This document shows, one piece after another, positions 48,056 to 59,486 of a stretch of DNA of 64,000 nt (positions are counted from its first letter, which is position 1; each line of letters starts with the position of its first letter). Under the pieces are notes generated by a model that searched no databases, was not told the origin of the DNA, and saw nothing but the letters and a program-made list of their open reading frames with translations. This stretch comes from Rhizobium sp. 32-5/1 (GTDB lineage Bacteria; Pseudomonadota; Alphaproteobacteria; Rhizobiales; Rhizobiaceae): assembly GCF_029537235.1 (NCBI RefSeq), contig NZ_CP120638.1:3288501-3352500 (forward strand), written 5' to 3'. The position numbers and the translations under genes are program-made.

Positions 48056-50678
48056 TCACCTGATATCCAGCAACCGTTCCAGATACTGCCGCTCCGTCTC
48101 CGGCGATGAATTCGTGCCCAGACGGCGGCGGATCTCTTCCAGGATTTCGCGTGCGCGTTGCGTGTCGATCTCGTCCGGCACCTTGACCTGATCGCCGAAA
48201 TCCGGGCCGGCATTCTGCTGGCGGCGGCCGAGCGGATCGCGGCCGTTCTGGCCGTATTGCGGGACGCCCTGTCCCTGGCCGGGGCCTTGTCCCTGGCCCT
48301 GCATCTGCTGCATCATGTCCTGTGCGCCTTCGCGCAGCGCCTGCAGCGCGCGGCCCTGGCTGCCGACGGCCTGTTCGCCCTGACCCTGGCCAAGAGCGCC
48401 CGCAGCGCCCTTCATTTCGCGGCCGGCCTGACCGAAACCCTTGCCGGGCTTGATGCCCATGCCCTCAAGTCCCTTCTGGATTTCGCCAAGCTGCTTGCCG
48501 AGCGCTTCCTGCTGGGCGCGCAGCTGCTTCAGCGCTTCCTTCAGCTGTTCGGCCGTCATCTGGTCGGTCGGGTTCTGTTCGCCGCCCGGCTGCTGTTGCT
48601 GGCCCGGATCCTGCGGCATGTCCTGGCCGAACAGTTCGTTGTCCTCGCCCTGCAGCGGGTCGCCGCGCTGCATGCGGTCGCGCAGGGCCTGGTCGAACTT
48701 GAATGTCTCGTCCATCAGTTGCTGCTGCTGCTGCATCAGTTCGCCGAGCTTATCCATCTGCTGGCGCATTTCGCTGTTTTCCTGGCCCTGCTGCTGTTGC
48801 GGCCTGCCGGCCTGCAGGTTGTTCATCATCCGCTGCATTTCGGACAGCATCTGGCGGGCCTGATCCTTTGCACCGGATTTCGCCAGATTCTCGATCTGGT
48901 CCATCATCTTTTCCAGGTCCTGCTGGCGCAGCGAATTGTTCGGCTCCGGTCGGGCCGCCATTTGCGGGTTCTTCATCGCCTGCTGGGCCAGGGCCTTCAT
49001 GTATTCCTGCATGGCGTCGCGCAGTTCCTGCATCAGCTTGGCGATTTCTTCGTCGGACGCACCCTTTTCCAGCGCGTCGGACAGCGCCTGCTGCGCATCG
49101 CGCAGGCGGCGATCGGCGAGCGACAAGTCGCCATCCTCGATGCCGAGCGCGATTTCCCACAGGTGATCGGCGGCATCGCGCAGCATGTCGTCATTATAGG
49201 CCATTTCCATGCGGCTGCGGGCCGATTGCAGCAGGAGGTAATGGGTCAGGTTCGGAATGTTCTCGTCCGGGCGGACCATCACGGCATCATTGAGATCGAG
49301 CGCCCGGGAAGCTCCTTGGCATTCAACGCAAAGACCTGCCGCTGTTCGGCAACGGCGCCGGCGAGCGGCTCGAAGAATTGACGCCCCGGCAGCACCATGT
49401 CCTGCGGAACGCTGCGGCCTTCCTGGCCGGCGGCATCGCGGGCGACCAGCGTGATGCGGACGCGCTTTCCGGACAGCGGATGTTCGCTGAGATTGCGGCT
49501 CGTCAGCCCCTTGGCGTCGCGCGCGTTGCGGCGCGGCAGATCGAGGCGGTATTCGGGTAGCGGATAAAGCGGTTTGGCGTCCGCTGCGGGTGCCTCTAGC
49601 GGCTTGATCTCCGCCCAGGCCTGCTGCAGCCCGTAATCGTCCTTGGCGAGAAAGCCGATTTCCAGTGCGGCATTGACGGTACCGCGTGGCAGGCCGTCGA
49701 AGGCAATCTCCGGCACGCTGTCGGGAATGACCGTGAAATTCCACTGCCGCCCGCCGACATCGAGCGCGCCGTCGCGGGTGATCTTGTAGAGGTGGGTTTC
49801 GCCCTGTGCAGGCACCGGTACGGCCGCTGCGGTCTCGACCGGTTTTTCCGCGGTCTCTGTCGCTGCCTTTACCTCTTCGGCCGCAATAACGATCGGCGCG
49901 GCGGCGTCTTTTCCAGATAGGTGACCGGCGTCGAACCAGCAGCGCTGGTGATGCGCACCGTCACGTCGCTGAATTGCGGGATGCGCAGTGCGTCCGTGTT
50001 TGCCTGCTCGCCGGCCTGGTTGCCGGTGAGGAAAATCGGTGCGCGCCCGGTATAGGCGGGCGGCGTCACCCAGGCGTCAATGCGGATATCGGGCTTCGAC
50101 ACCACCGGCTGTGGCAGATGGACGACATCGGCCAAAAGGCCGGCGCGGTTGGAATAGGAATAGACGAAGGCGACGCAGACGAGGAGCACGGGGATGGCCC
50201 GAAGCGCAAAGGGATCGTGCCGGGCGATATCCGGTCGCGGCATGCCCGCGTCAAGCGCGCCGATCATGCGCGCCATGCGCTTCTGGTGTTCCTGCCAAAG
50301 CGCAAGGCCAAAGGCGCCATCCGTTGCCGGCTGGTCTTCCTGCACGCGGATCGCCTGATGCGGCAGAGCATTGCGAGCCTCGAGCATGCGATCCGCTTCG
50401 GACACATCCGGCCAGCGGATGCGGGCAAGCGGGATCAGAAGCAGGATGAAGGCGATGGCAAAGGCAAAGAGGGCGAGGCCATGCAGCCATGTTGGAACGC
50501 TGCGGAAAAAGCCGAACCATACCGTAGAAAGAAAGAGCATGACGACGATTGCCGGGGGAACGGCGCGCGGCACGCTCTGTTCTGCAACGAGAACGAGACG
50601 GGCGAGGAAGCGTTTCACGCCCAGCAGACTGGCGAGCCGGATCTGTGAGTCTGGTGCATCCCGCCGGATTTCCGTCAT
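48056..50678 (-). pseudogene. DUF4175/TIGR02302 membrane protein, two frameshifts (49909-49912 and 49304-49309)
   Basis: Three successive frames form one protein of about 873 aa. The N-terminus has two membrane segments (residues about 38-85) and the DUF4175 region (WPDVSEADRMLEARNALPHQ). An A run at 49909-49912 (T on plus) and the CCCGGG at 49304-49309 have each lost one base. The C-terminal half is a Gln/Met/Gly-rich helical coiled region with QQQQ and GQGQGPGQGQG repeats. The family is conserved in rhizobia next to lysA, with no known role. Confidence 0.87.
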
Positions 50679-50862
50679 CCGTTGCTCTTCCTTTTCACGC
50701 CTGCGCGTAGCGGCGCATTTCCGACCAACAGGCCAGACCGATTACGAGCAAAGGATAACACTCTTTGTGGCGAAGACGAGGGCGACAACGAAATCGTGAT
50801 CGAAAAGCGACCCTGTCGCGTCGCGCCGTCAACAGATGTGGTCCGATTGTGCCACCGGCCTG

Positions 50863-52131
50863 CTAGGCGAGCCAGTCCGGCACGGAATCGAGACCGATAA
50901 GGTCCTCATAGCTGGTGCGCGGGCGAATCACGTGGAAGCGGTCGCCGCTGACCAGAACTTCAGGCACCAGAAGCCGCGTGTTGTAGGTGCCCGCCTGCAC
51001 GGCGCCATAGGCTCCGGCCGAACCGACCGCGATCAGGTCGCCGGGCTTCGGCATGGCCATTTCCCGGTCGAGTGCCAGATAATCGCCGGTCTCGCAGACC
51101 GGGCCGACGATATCGGCCTTGATGCGCGGCGCGTTGGCGGCGGAAATCCGCACCGGGCGGATCTCGTGATAGGCCTCGTAAAGCGTCGGGCGGATCAGAT
51201 CGTTCATCGCCCCATCGACGATGACGAAGGTCTTCGAGCCGCCGTCCTTCACATAGATGACTTCCGTCACCAGGATTCCGGCATTGCCGACGATCAGCCG
51301 ACCGGGCTCCATGACGATCTTGCAGTCAAGCGTGCGCAGCTGGTTCTTGACGATTTCGGCATACGCATCCGGTAGCGGCGGCGGGTTGTTGTCTTCCTTG
51401 TAGGGGATGCCGAGGCCACCGCCGACATCGACGTGGTCGATCGCATGGCCGTCGGACCGCAGCGAATCAACGAGTTCGCGCAAAAGCTTGAAGGCTTCCT
51501 CGAAGGGCTGCAGATCGGTGATCTGGCTGCCGATGTGCATATCGATGCCGGTGACCTTGATGCCCGGCAGGGCCGCGGCATGGGCGTAGACGGCCCGCGC
51601 GCGCTCATAGGAAATGCCGAACTTGTTTTCCTTCTTGCCGGTCGAAATCTTGGCGTGGGTCCGAGCATCGACATCAGGGTTGATGCGGAAGGAGACATGC
51701 GCCTTCTTGCCCTCGCGCACGGCACGCGCGTTCAGCACTTCCAGTTCCGGCTCGGATTCGACATTGAAGCAATAAATGCCGGCGTCGAGCGCGAGATCCA
51801 TCTCCGCAGCCGTCTTGCCGACGCCGGAGAACATGATGCGCGAGGCGGGGATACCGGCGGCAAGCGCCCGGCGCAGTTCGCCGCCCGAGACCACATCGAC
51901 CCCGGCACCAAGCCGGCCGAGGGTCTTCAATACGGCCTGGTTTGAATTGGCCTTCATCGCATAGCAGACCATCGCATCGACATCAGCGAAAGCCTTGGAG
52001 AAGACCGAATAGTGGCGCTCGAGCGTCGCAGTCGAATAGCAGTAGAAGGGCGTGCCAACGGCCTTGGCGATGTCGGTTATGGCTACGTCTTCCGCATGGA
52101 GAACGCCGTTGCGATGTTCGAAATGGTTCAA
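50863..52131 (-). CDS. lysA: diaminopimelate decarboxylase
   Basis: This 422-aa fold III PLP enzyme has the Schiff-base lysine Lys60 (VCYAMKANSN), HIGSQITDLQPF, the glycine loop DVGGGLGIPY and active-site CETGDYLA. It makes lysine from meso-diaminopimelate. lptM follows upstream on the same strand 13 bp away, then argH, the classic rhizobial argH-lptM-lysA order. Confidence 0.97.
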   Translation of the reverse strand: MNHFEHRNGVLHAEDVAITDIAKAVGTPFYCYSTATLERHYSVFSKAFADVDAMVCYAMKANSNQAVLKTLGRLGAGVDVVSGGELRRALAAGIPASRIMFSGVGKTAAEMDLALDAGIYCFNVESEPELEVLNARAVREGKKAHVSFRINPDVDARTHAKISTGKKENKFGISYERARAVYAHAAALPGIKVTGIDMHIGSQITDLQPFEEAFKLLRELVDSLRSDGHAIDHVDVGGGLGIPYKEDNNPPPLPDAYAEIVKNQLRTLDCKIVMEPGRLIVGNAGILVTEVIYVKDGGSKTFVIVDGAMNDLIRPTLYEAYHEIRPVRISAANAPRIKADIVGPVCETGDYLALDREMAMPKPGDLIAVGSAGAYGAVQAGTYNTRLLVPEVLVSGDRFHVIRPRTSYEDLIGLDSVPDWLA

Positions 52132-52144
52132 GGGAGTGCTCTGA

Positions 52145-52339
52145 CTAGAGGAGGGGATCGAGAAGGAAGGGCCGGTCTTCGGCTTCCTGTTTCGTCTCTG
52201 CCGTGCCGGCGGGCGTCTTGGTGTTCAACGGCGTGCTCATGCCCGGCCGGTCGAGGTCGCCCTTGCGGCCGCAGCCCGAAAGCGCGACGCTGGCTGCAGC
52301 CAGCCCGACGAGGAGATAAACTGTGTTTCGCAGAAGCAT
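52145..52339 (-). CDS. lptM: LptM-like small lipoprotein
   Basis: This 64-aa protein has a lipoprotein signal (LSGC, Cys23) followed immediately by GRKGDLDRP, the LptM/YifL motif C-G-x-K-G-x-L. LptM assists assembly of the LptD-LptE lipopolysaccharide translocon. The location between argH and lysA is standard. The C-terminal tail is short and acidic. Confidence 0.88.
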   Translation of the reverse strand: MLLRNTVYLLVGLAAASVALSGCGRKGDLDRPGMSTPLNTKTPAGTAETKQEAEDRPFLLDPLL

Positions 52340-52434
52340 GGAACTCTTTCCCGGCCCGGAAGATCGGCCATTCCTACAATTCGTCAGAACTCATAACGAG
52401 TTTTCAGGATGTTGTGCACCCTGAATCTTGTGTC

Positions 52435-53838
52435 TCAGTTTCGCGCGCGCCACCAGGCGATCTGCTTGCGCACTTCGCTCGGTGCCGTGCCGCCGAAGGA
52501 TGTGCGGCTGGCGACCGAGGCTTCCACGGTCAGCACGCCAAAAACCTTGTCGGTGATGGCAGGATTGAGCGCCTGCAGGTCTTCCAGCGAGAGCTCGGCC
52601 AGTTCGCAACCCTTCGTCTCGGCAAGCGCAACCGCATGGCCGGTCACGTGATGGGCGTCGCGGAAGGGCAGGCCGGCCTCGCGCACCAGCCAGTCGGCGA
52701 GATCGGTGGCGGTGGAATAGCCGGAGCCGGCAGCCGCCTTCATACGGTCGGTGCGGATGGTCATGTCGCGCACCATGCCGGTCATGGCGGCGATCGCCAG
52801 TTCCAGGCTTTCAGCCGAATCGAAGACCTGCTCCTTGTCTTCCTGCATGTCCTTGGAATAGGCGAGCGGCAGGCCCTTCATGACGGTGAGCAGCGCGATC
52901 AGCGAGCCGTTGATGCGGCCGGTCTTGGCGCGCACCAGTTCGGCGGCGTCGGGGTTCTTCTTCTGCGGCATGATCGAGGAGCCGGTCGAAAACGCGTCCG
53001 ACAGGCGGATGAAGCCGAATTGCGGCGTCGACCAGATGACGATCTCTTCGGCGAGCCGCGAAAGGTGCACCGCGCAGATCGAGGCCAGCGCCAGGAATTC
53101 CAGCGCGAAATCGCGGTCGGAGACGGTGTCGATCGAATTGCGGGTTGGCTCGCGGAAACCGAGCGCCCTCGCCGTCATGTGGCGGTCGATCGGAAAGCCG
53201 GTGCCGGCAAGGGCGGCAGCGCCGATCGGGCTTTCATCCATGTGCTCGATCGCGTGGCGGACGCGCGACCTGTCGCGACCGAACATTTCGACATAGGCCA
53301 TGCAGTGATGACCGAAGGTCACCGGCTGGGCGGTCTGCAGATGGGTGAAGCCGGGCATGACGGTGTCGGCATGCTCTTCCGCGCGGTCGAGAAAGGCGGC
53401 GATCAGGCCGGTCAGCATCGTCTCGCATTTCTGCAGTTCTTCCTTCACCCACAAGCGAAAATCGAGCGCCACCTGGTCATTGCGCGAGCGGGCGGTGTGC
53501 AGGCGTCCGGCGGCCGGGCCGATCAGGGTCGCAAGCCGTGCCTCGATGTTCATATGGATGTCTTCGAGGCGACGGGAGAATTCGAACTGGCCGCTTTCGA
53601 TCTCTGACAGGATCGTGTCGAGACCGTGAACGATCTTGTCTTTATCGTCGTTGGAAATGATGCCTTGATGGGCCAGCATGGTGGCATGCGCTATTGAGCC
53701 GCGGATATCCTGTGCGAAAAGCTTCTTGTCGAAGCCGATCGAGGCATTTATCTCCTCCATGATCGCATCCGGCCCCGAGGCGAAGCGTCCGCCCCACATC
53801 TGGTTGGAGGATTTGGTCTCAGAGATGCCGTCAGCCAT
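52435..53838 (-). CDS. argH: argininosuccinate lyase
   Basis: This 467-aa fumarase-superfamily enzyme has the signature [11 protein letters not shown], the active-site region [20 protein letters not shown] and [16 protein letters not shown]. It releases arginine and fumarate from argininosuccinate. The ATG at 53838 (MADG) was chosen as the second, conserved Met. It is divergent from tlpA with about 32 bp between the starts. Confidence 0.97.
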   Translation of the reverse strand: MADGISETKSSNQMWGGRFASGPDAIMEEINASIGFDKKLFAQDIRGSIAHATMLAHQGIISNDDKDKIVHGLDTILSEIESGQFEFSRRLEDIHMNIEARLATLIGPAAGRLHTARSRNDQVALDFRLWVKEELQKCETMLTGLIAAFLDRAEEHADTVMPGFTHLQTAQPVTFGHHCMAYVEMFGRDRSRVRHAIEHMDESPIGAAALAGTGFPIDRHMTARALGFREPTRNSIDTVSDRDFALEFLALASICAVHLSRLAEEIVIWSTPQFGFIRLSDAFSTGSSIMPQKKNPDAAELVRAKTGRINGSLIALLTVMKGLPLAYSKDMQEDKEQVFDSAESLELAIAAMTGMVRDMTIRTDRMKAAAGSGYSTATDLADWLVREAGLPFRDAHHVTGHAVALAETKGCELAELSLEDLQALNPAITDKVFGVLTVEASVASRTSFGGTAPSEVRKQIAWWRARN

Positions 53839-53869
53839 GAACAATGCCCGCCTTGGAGAATGATCCGTC

Positions 53870-54550
53870 TTGGAAAATCAAACGACAGACCCGAAGAAAC
53901 GCCTTTCGGCCGCCAGGCTGGTGGCGATTGCCGCCATTGCCGGGCTTTTTGCCGGTGCGGCAGGGGTATACGTGATCGAAACCCGGTCTGGCAAGGCGAC
54001 AGTCGCGGAAACCGCTGATGCTGGGCGCTGCGAAGCGGCCAAGGACAAGGTGGCGGCGATCACGCCGTTCCTGAAAGGCCAGGTCGCCGCCATGGCGCCT
54101 GTCAGCGAGCCGCGCCCGCTTGCCGGGCTGACGTTCAAGAACAAGGATGGCAAGGACCTGACACTGGCCGATTTCGACGGGAAGACAGTCCTTCTCAATC
54201 TTTGGGCGACGTGGTGCGTGCCCTGCCGCGAGGAGATGCCGGCCCTGAATGCCCTGCAGCAGTCAGCAGGCAGCGACAAATTTGAAGTGGTCGCCGTCAA
54301 TATCGATATCGGCGACGACGAGAAGCCAAAGGCCTTTCTTGACGAAACCAAGGTTCATGACCTCGGTTACTATCGTGATTCCTCGATGGGCGTCTTCAAT
54401 GCGCTGAAGAAAGAGGGCCTCGCCTTCGGCCTGCCCGTGACGCTCTTGATGGACGACAAGGGGTGCCTGATTTCAGCAATGAACGGCCCAGCGGTCTGGG
54501 ACAGCGAAGACGCCAAGGCTCTGGTGAAGGCGGCGATGGGCGGAAGCTAA
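53870..54550 (+). CDS. tlpA: TlpA-like thiol:disulfide interchange protein
   Basis: This 226-aa protein has an N-terminal membrane anchor (about 14-36) and a periplasmic thioredoxin domain with [15 protein letters not shown] (Cys-Val-Pro-Cys) and a cis-Pro region ([13 protein letters not shown]). TlpA-type proteins reduce partners needed for cytochrome oxidase assembly. The start is TTG at 53870 with GGAG 11 bp before; an ATG upstream lies in another frame. Confidence 0.92.
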   Translation: MENQTTDPKKRLSAARLVAIAAIAGLFAGAAGVYVIETRSGKATVAETADAGRCEAAKDKVAAITPFLKGQVAAMAPVSEPRPLAGLTFKNKDGKDLTLADFDGKTVLLNLWATWCVPCREEMPALNALQQSAGSDKFEVVAVNIDIGDDEKPKAFLDETKVHDLGYYRDSSMGVFNALKKEGLAFGLPVTLLMDDKGCLISAMNGPAVWDSEDAKALVKAAMGGS

Positions 54551-54574
54551 GCCAAATTTCTGAGACTGGGCGGC

Positions 54575-54718
54575 ATTCTCCCTCTTCTCCCCTGCGGGGA
54601 GAAGGTGCCCGAAGGGCGGATGAGGGGCCTTCCCGCGAATTCAGAATTTTCCGCACGACCCCCTCATTGCCTCGCATACCCTCGGCTCTTCTCCCCGCTG
54701 GGGAGAAGAGGGAACAGA
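54575..54718. repeat. palindromic intergenic repeat, RIME-like
   Basis: The left half has TTCTCCCC-TGC-GGGGAGAA (about 54584-54603) followed by GTGCCCGAAGGGCGGATGAG. The right half has a perfect palindrome with 11-bp arms CTCTTCTCCCC and GGGGAGAAGAG (54686-54710). The wording strongly resembles the RIME1 elements known from Sinorhizobium. It abuts the stop codon of the hydroxyacyl-CoA dehydrogenase gene. Confidence 0.75.
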
Positions 54719-54720
54719 GA

Positions 54721-55594
54721 TCAACGCGTCGGAACCGGAACTTCGCCGCGATAATCGTAGAAACCGCGGCCGGATTTGCGGCCGAGCCAGCCGGCTTCGA
54801 CATATTTGACCAGCAGCGGGCAGGGACGATATTTCGAGATCGGCGAGGCCGTCATGCAGGACCTGCATGATCGACAGGCACGTATCGAGACCGATGAAAT
54901 CGGCAAGCTGCAGCGGCCCCATCGGGTGGTTTGCGCCGAGTTTCATCGCGGTATCGATGGCTTCGACCGAGCCGACGCCTTCATAGAGCGTGTAGATCGC
55001 CTCGTTGATCATCGGCAGCAGGATGCGGTTGACGATGAAGGCCGGGAAATCCTCGGCGACGGTGATCGTCTTGTCGAGCGCAGTGACGAATTGTTTGGCA
55101 GACGAGAAGGTTTCTTCCTCGGTGGCTATGCCGCGCACCAGCTCCACCAGCTTCATCACCGGGACCGGATTCATGAAGTGGATGCCCATGAAGCGTTCCG
55201 GCCGGTCGGTGGCTGAGGCGAGGCGGGTGATCGACAGCGACGAGGTGTTGGTCGCAAGGATGGCGTCAGCCTTCAGCACAGGACAGACCTGACCGTAGAT
55301 CTTGCGCTTGACGGTTTCGTCCTCGGTTGCGGCCTCGATCACCAGGTCCATCGGCGAGAGGTCGTTGAGATCGGCGGATCCCTTGATCAGCGACAGCGCC
55401 TTCTTGCGCTCGTCATCGGTCATCTTGCCGGAGGAGACCTGGCGGGCGAGGTTGCCGTTGATCGTTGCAAGGCCTGCCTCGATGCGGTCTGCGGAAATAT
55501 CGTAGATATGGACCTTGTAGCCGGCCACTGCCGATACCTGGGCTATGCCGCAGCCCATCTGCCCCGCGCCAACAATTCCGACATTCTTGATCAT
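54721..55594 (-). pseudogene. 3-hydroxybutyryl-CoA dehydrogenase, frameshifted at 54838
   Basis: The first frame has the NAD-binding VGIVGAGQMGCGIAQV and catalytic HFMNPVPVMKLVELVRG. After HDGLAD an extra base at about 54838 breaks it; removing it gives [20 protein letters not shown] and the proper end [16 protein letters not shown]. The intact protein is about 290 aa. It oxidises 3-hydroxyacyl-CoA in butyrate/PHB and fatty acid metabolism. It sits next to the electron-transfer flavoprotein genes, a common pairing. Confidence 0.92.
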
Positions 55595-55791
55595 CGAGCC
55601 GATTTTCCATCATCAGGACGAAAGCGCGATTGCGACTTCCGTTTATGCAAAGACACCACTGGACCGGCCGGTCCGGTCCGGAGCCAGTGATAAAGCCATA
55701 TGTCCTAATTTTCCAGCCTTTATTGATTGCTTCGCCGCAACTCTGCCATGTTCGCAAAGAGCAACTCCGGCCTTAAGGACAGGTAACAAAA

Positions 55792-55828
55792 AGGCGACCA
55801 CGCCATCGACGTGATCGCCTGATTTTTT
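55792..55828 (-). terminator. terminator after etfA
   Basis: The stem AGGCGA/TCGCCT with inner CACG/CGTG and flanking A and T runs lies 16 bp past the etfA stop codon. It can also serve the opposite direction. Confidence 0.75.
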
Positions 55829-55843
55829 AGCGGATCAAGGCGT

Positions 55844-56773
55844 TCAGAGCGCCTTTTCGAGTTCCGGCAGGATCGTGAACAGGTCGCCGACGAGGCCGTA
55901 GTCCGCGACCTGGAAGATCGGGGCTTCCTCGTCCTTGTTGATGGCGACGATAACCTTCGAGTCCTTCATGCCGGCCAGGTGCTGGATGGCGCCGGAAATG
56001 CCGACCGCGATGTAGAGCTGCGGGGCAACGACCTTGCCGGTCTGGCCGACCTGCCAGTCGTTGGGGGCGTAACCGGCGTCGACCGCGGCGCGCGATGCGC
56101 CGACGGCGGCACCGAGCTTGTCGGCAACCGGAAGGATGACTTCCTGGAACTTCTCCGCGGAACCCAGCGCGCGACCACCCGAGATGATGATCTTGGCAGA
56201 CGTCAGTTCCGGACGATCCGACGAGGACAGGGCATCCTTGACGAAGGTCGACAGGCCGGGGTTGGCCGCCGCCGAGATGCTCTCTACCGATGCCGAACCG
56301 CCTTCACCAGCGGAGGCGAACGAGGCCGTCCGCACGGTGATCACCTTCTTGGCCTCAGACGACTGTACCGTCTGGATGGCGTTGCCGGCATAGATCGGGC
56401 GCTTGAAGGTGTCGGCCGAGACAACCTCGGTGATTTCCGAGATCTGGGCGATGTCGAGCAGAGCGGCAACGCGCGGCAGCACGTTCTTGCCGACAGATGT
56501 CGCTGCCGAGATGATGGTGTCGTAGGAACCGGCGAGCGAGACGATCAGCGCTGCCAGCGGTTCTGCGAGGTTGTTGGCAAGGTCGTCGCTTTCGGCGAGC
56601 AGCACCTTGGAAACGCCGGAGAGTTTGGCAGCGGCATCGGCAGCACCCTGGGCGCCCTTGCCGGCGACCAGCACATGAACGTCGCCGCCGATCTTCGACG
56701 CTGCCGTCAGCGTCTTGGCGGTCTGGTCGGACAGGGTTGCGTTGTCGTGATCAGCCAGAAGAAGAATGGCCAT
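55844..56773 (-). CDS. etfA: electron transfer flavoprotein subunit alpha
   Basis: This 309-aa protein has the N-terminal domain ([20 protein letters not shown]) and the C-terminal FAD domain with [20 protein letters not shown] and [20 protein letters not shown]. It carries electrons from acyl-CoA dehydrogenases to ETF:quinone oxidoreductase. It is 23 bp downstream of etfB. Confidence 0.97.
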   Translation of the reverse strand: MAILLLADHDNATLSDQTAKTLTAASKIGGDVHVLVAGKGAQGAADAAAKLSGVSKVLLAESDDLANNLAEPLAALIVSLAGSYDTIISAATSVGKNVLPRVAALLDIAQISEITEVVSADTFKRPIYAGNAIQTVQSSEAKKVITVRTASFASAGEGGSASVESISAAANPGLSTFVKDALSSSDRPELTSAKIIISGGRALGSAEKFQEVILPVADKLGAAVGASRAAVDAGYAPNDWQVGQTGKVVAPQLYIAVGISGAIQHLAGMKDSKVIVAINKDEEAPIFQVADYGLVGDLFTILPELEKAL

Positions 56774-56796
56774 GATGAAATCTCCTTTTCTGGACC

Positions 56797-57546
56797 TTAG
56801 AGGACGCCGGCTTCGTTTTTCAGCTTATCGACCAGCTCGGCGACGGACTTGACCTTGATGCCGGCCTTGCGGCCGCCTGGCTCCTCGGTCTTGAGAACCT
56901 TGAGGCGCGGCGTCGTGTCGACACCGAAATCGGCGGGCGTCTTCTTGTCGAGCGGCTTCTTCTTCGCCTTCATGATGTTCGGCAGCGAAGCGTAGCGCGG
57001 CTCGTTGAGGCGCAGGTCGGTAGTGACGACCGCCGGCAGCTTGATCTCGATGGTCTGCAGACCACCATCGACTTCGCGGGTGACCTCAGCCTTGCCGTCG
57101 CCGATCTCGATTTTCGAGGCAAAGGTGCCCTGCGCCCAGCCGAGCAGCGCCGACAGCATCTGTCCGGTCTGGTTCGAATCGTCGTCGATCGCCTGCTTGC
57201 CGACGATGATAAGCCCCGGCTGTTCTGCTTCCGCCACACCCTTGATGATCTTGGCAACCGCCAGCGGCTCGACCTGATCCTCGGTCTCGACCAAGATCGC
57301 CCGATCGGCGCCCATGGCCAGCGCCGTGCGCAACGTTTCCTCGGCCTTGGCCGGACCCACGGAGACGACGACGACTTCGGTTGCCTTGCCGGATTCCCGG
57401 AGGCGAAGGGCTTCCTCGACCGAGATTTCGTCGAACGGGTTCATCGACATCTTCACATTGGCGAGTTCGACGCCGGAACCATCCGGCTTGACGCGGATCT
57501 TCACGTTGTAGTCAACAACCCGCTTGACGGTGACGAGAACTTTCAT
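56797..57546 (-). CDS. etfB: electron transfer flavoprotein subunit beta
   Basis: This 249-aa protein has the EtfB signature [20 protein letters not shown] and the AMP-binding region [20 protein letters not shown]. It pairs with EtfA in a heterodimer binding FAD and AMP. The start at 57546 is preceded by AAGGAAGG. Confidence 0.97.
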   Translation of the reverse strand: MKVLVTVKRVVDYNVKIRVKPDGSGVELANVKMSMNPFDEISVEEALRLRESGKATEVVVVSVGPAKAEETLRTALAMGADRAILVETEDQVEPLAVAKIIKGVAEAEQPGLIIVGKQAIDDDSNQTGQMLSALLGWAQGTFASKIEIGDGKAEVTREVDGGLQTIEIKLPAVVTTDLRLNEPRYASLPNIMKAKKKPLDKKTPADFGVDTTPRLKVLKTEEPGGRKAGIKVKSVAELVDKLKNEAGVL

Positions 57547-57834
57547 GGAATCCTTCCTTCAGTGCGTTTGCAGGAAAATGCGCTTTAACGAAGCGGCCTG
57601 ATTGTCGGTTGGCGACATCGATACGCGTTTTTCCCGAATTACAATCTTTGCCCGGGTGCGGCATATGGCTGTAAGCTCGGAATTTAAATGACGTTTACGT
57701 TCACGTCAATAAAATCATAGGCAAGATTTGTTTGATTGATGGAGCGGGCAGGCGCGTGGCCGGACTTTCCTCTGTTGAAGTCATTGAATTTGCGGCCCTG
57801 CGCCGGGCTCTCGATGCTTTCGACAATGCCCGTG

Positions 57835-58628
57835 TCAGGTCGGCCGGCCCCATGGACTCGGCTGATCGGGTTTCGTCTCGACGGTGGCTGCCGCTTCGGC
57901 CGGCGTTGCCTGTATGTGCTCGACCGCCCTTGGACTGACGATCGTCCGGTCGAAGAGGGCACGCCGCGGCGTCGCAAAATGACCACCAGCAGGGCGCCTG
58001 CAAGAATACCGCCGACATGGGCACCCCAGGACACGCCGCCTGAGGGATCGATCACGAGCATGAAGAATTGCTGGCCGATCCAGAAGGCCAGTGGAATGAC
58101 GGCCGGTAAGGGAAGCGGAATGCGAAAGAGGACCAGCACCCAGACGCGCACCTTGGGGTGGAGCAGAAAATAGGCCGCCACGACGCCTGAGATGGCGCCC
58201 GACGCGCCGATCAGCGGCGCCTGCGATTCGACATCGATCAGCCCGTGCAGGAAGGCGCCAGCGGCGGCGCAGAGCAGATAGAAGATCAGGAAACGCACAT
58301 GGCCCAGCGCATCCTCGACATTGTCGCCGAACACCCAGAGGAACAGCATGTTGCCGGCCAGATGCCAGAAATCGCCATGCAGGAAGGCATAGGTGACATA
58401 GGTCGCCTCGTCCGGCACCAGCACCAGTCCGGGCTCCAGCGTTGCATAGTCGAAGACGACGGCCGGAATATAACCGAGCCCGACCACGGCAGCATTGGAG
58501 AAGGCCTCCGGTGCGAGAACCGGCCCCGTGATCAGCCATATGACCACGTTGATGACGATCAGGCCGATCGTCACATATTGCAGCTTGATGTGTTTCAGGG
58601 AATTCGCGTCGTGCAGCGGTATGAACAT
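57835..58628 (-). pseudogene. rhomboid family intramembrane serine protease, frameshifted at 57957-57959
   Basis: The frame from ATG 58628 has six membrane segments, the active-site Ser143 in GASGAISG and His204 in WGAHVGG. After LRRRGVP the frame runs into an unrelated tail to 57684. Adding one C to the CCC run (GGG at 57957-57959) restores LFDRTIVSPRAVEHIQATPA and a stop at 57835. The core is intact; only the C-terminal tail is affected. Cleaves membrane proteins within the bilayer; substrates unknown. Confidence 0.88.
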
Positions 58629-58664
58629 GCGGTCCCCTGAAAGGCGATCAGATCCTGAGCGACA

Positions 58665-59243
58665 TTACCTGTTTTTTCCGGGAACCCAAAGCACATCCGC
58701 GCGGCCCTTGTCATTGGTCCAGCGCGCCGCGACGAACAGGAAATCCGACAGGCGGTTGATGTATTCCAGGGCCTCCCGGCTGACGATTTCGTCGGGCTGG
58801 CGGGTCAATTCGACCATTTGCCGCTCGGCGCGGCGGGCGACCGTGCGGGCGACATGCAGCGTCGCCGAGGCCTTTCCGCCGCCCGGAAGGACGAAGGAGC
58901 GCAAGGGCTCCAGATCGGCGTTCAAAAGGTCGATTTCCGCTTCGATGCGGGCCACTTGCGCCGCCACGATCCGCAGCGGTTCGTATTCCATCGTCTCGCC
59001 CGTCTCCGGAGTCGCGAGGTCGGCACCGAGATCGAACAGGTCGTTTTGGATGCGCATCAGCATGGCGTCGAGGTCCGCCATATCCGAGATGTATTGCCGG
59101 GCCAGTCCGATAACGGAATTCGTCTCGTCGATCGTTCCATAGGCTTCGACGCGCAGATCCGATTTCAGGCGGCGCGGACCAGTGGCGAGCCCTGTCGTGC
59201 CGTCGTCGCCGGTCTTGGTATAGATCTTGTTGAGTTTGACCAT
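58665..59243 (-). CDS. cob(I)alamin adenosyltransferase, PduO type
   Basis: This 192-aa protein has KIYTKTGDDGTTGL (ATP-binding), the segment VEAYGTIDETNSVIGL and FVLPGGGKASATLHVARTVARRAER. It makes adenosylcobalamin from reduced cobalamin. It follows the HIG1-protein gene on the same strand and complements the cobS-cobT pair elsewhere in the window. Confidence 0.95.
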   Translation of the reverse strand: MVKLNKIYTKTGDDGTTGLATGPRRLKSDLRVEAYGTIDETNSVIGLARQYISDMADLDAMLMRIQNDLFDLGADLATPETGETMEYEPLRIVAAQVARIEAEIDLLNADLEPLRSFVLPGGGKASATLHVARTVARRAERQMVELTRQPDEIVSREALEYINRLSDFLFVAARWTNDKGRADVLWVPGKNR

Positions 59244-59263
59244 GATGCCGTTCTTCTTGTTGC

Positions 59264-59461
59264 TTAGCGACCGCCGCCGGTGATCCACAATGTCAGCATG
59301 ATCAGCGCGATGGCAACCGCCTGCAGCAGGACGCGCGCCTGCATCAGCTTGTTCGACGTGTTGCCGCTGCCGCCCTTGGCCATGTGCAAGAGACCGCGGA
59401 TGAGGACGATGACGACGAGGCCCATGACGAGCAGCGTCAGGCCGGTGAGGAAACTGGACAT
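59264..59461 (-). CDS. HIG1-domain twin transmembrane protein, 65 aa
   Basis: This small protein has two membrane helices (LTLLVMGLVVIVLIRGLLHM and a second at about 45-63) linked by GGSGNTSNKLMQARVLLQA, the HIG1 pattern RxxxQ-like (MQARVLLQ). Relatives in mitochondria and bacteria associate with cytochrome oxidase. It begins just upstream of the adenosyltransferase gene. Confidence 0.85.
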   Translation of the reverse strand: MSSFLTGLTLLVMGLVVIVLIRGLLHMAKGGSGNTSNKLMQARVLLQAVAIALIMLTLWITGGGR

Positions 59462-59486
59462 GGGACAAGTACCTTTGCCTTTGCGA

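Noticed and set aside
48158-49381. 407-codon plus-strand frame rich in Leu and Ala
   Set aside because: Antisense of the Gln-rich half of the DUF4175 gene, which gives Leu-rich shadow frames.
52012-53607. 531-codon plus-strand frame
   Set aside because: Antisense to lysA, lptM and argH, all of which have full catalytic motifs.
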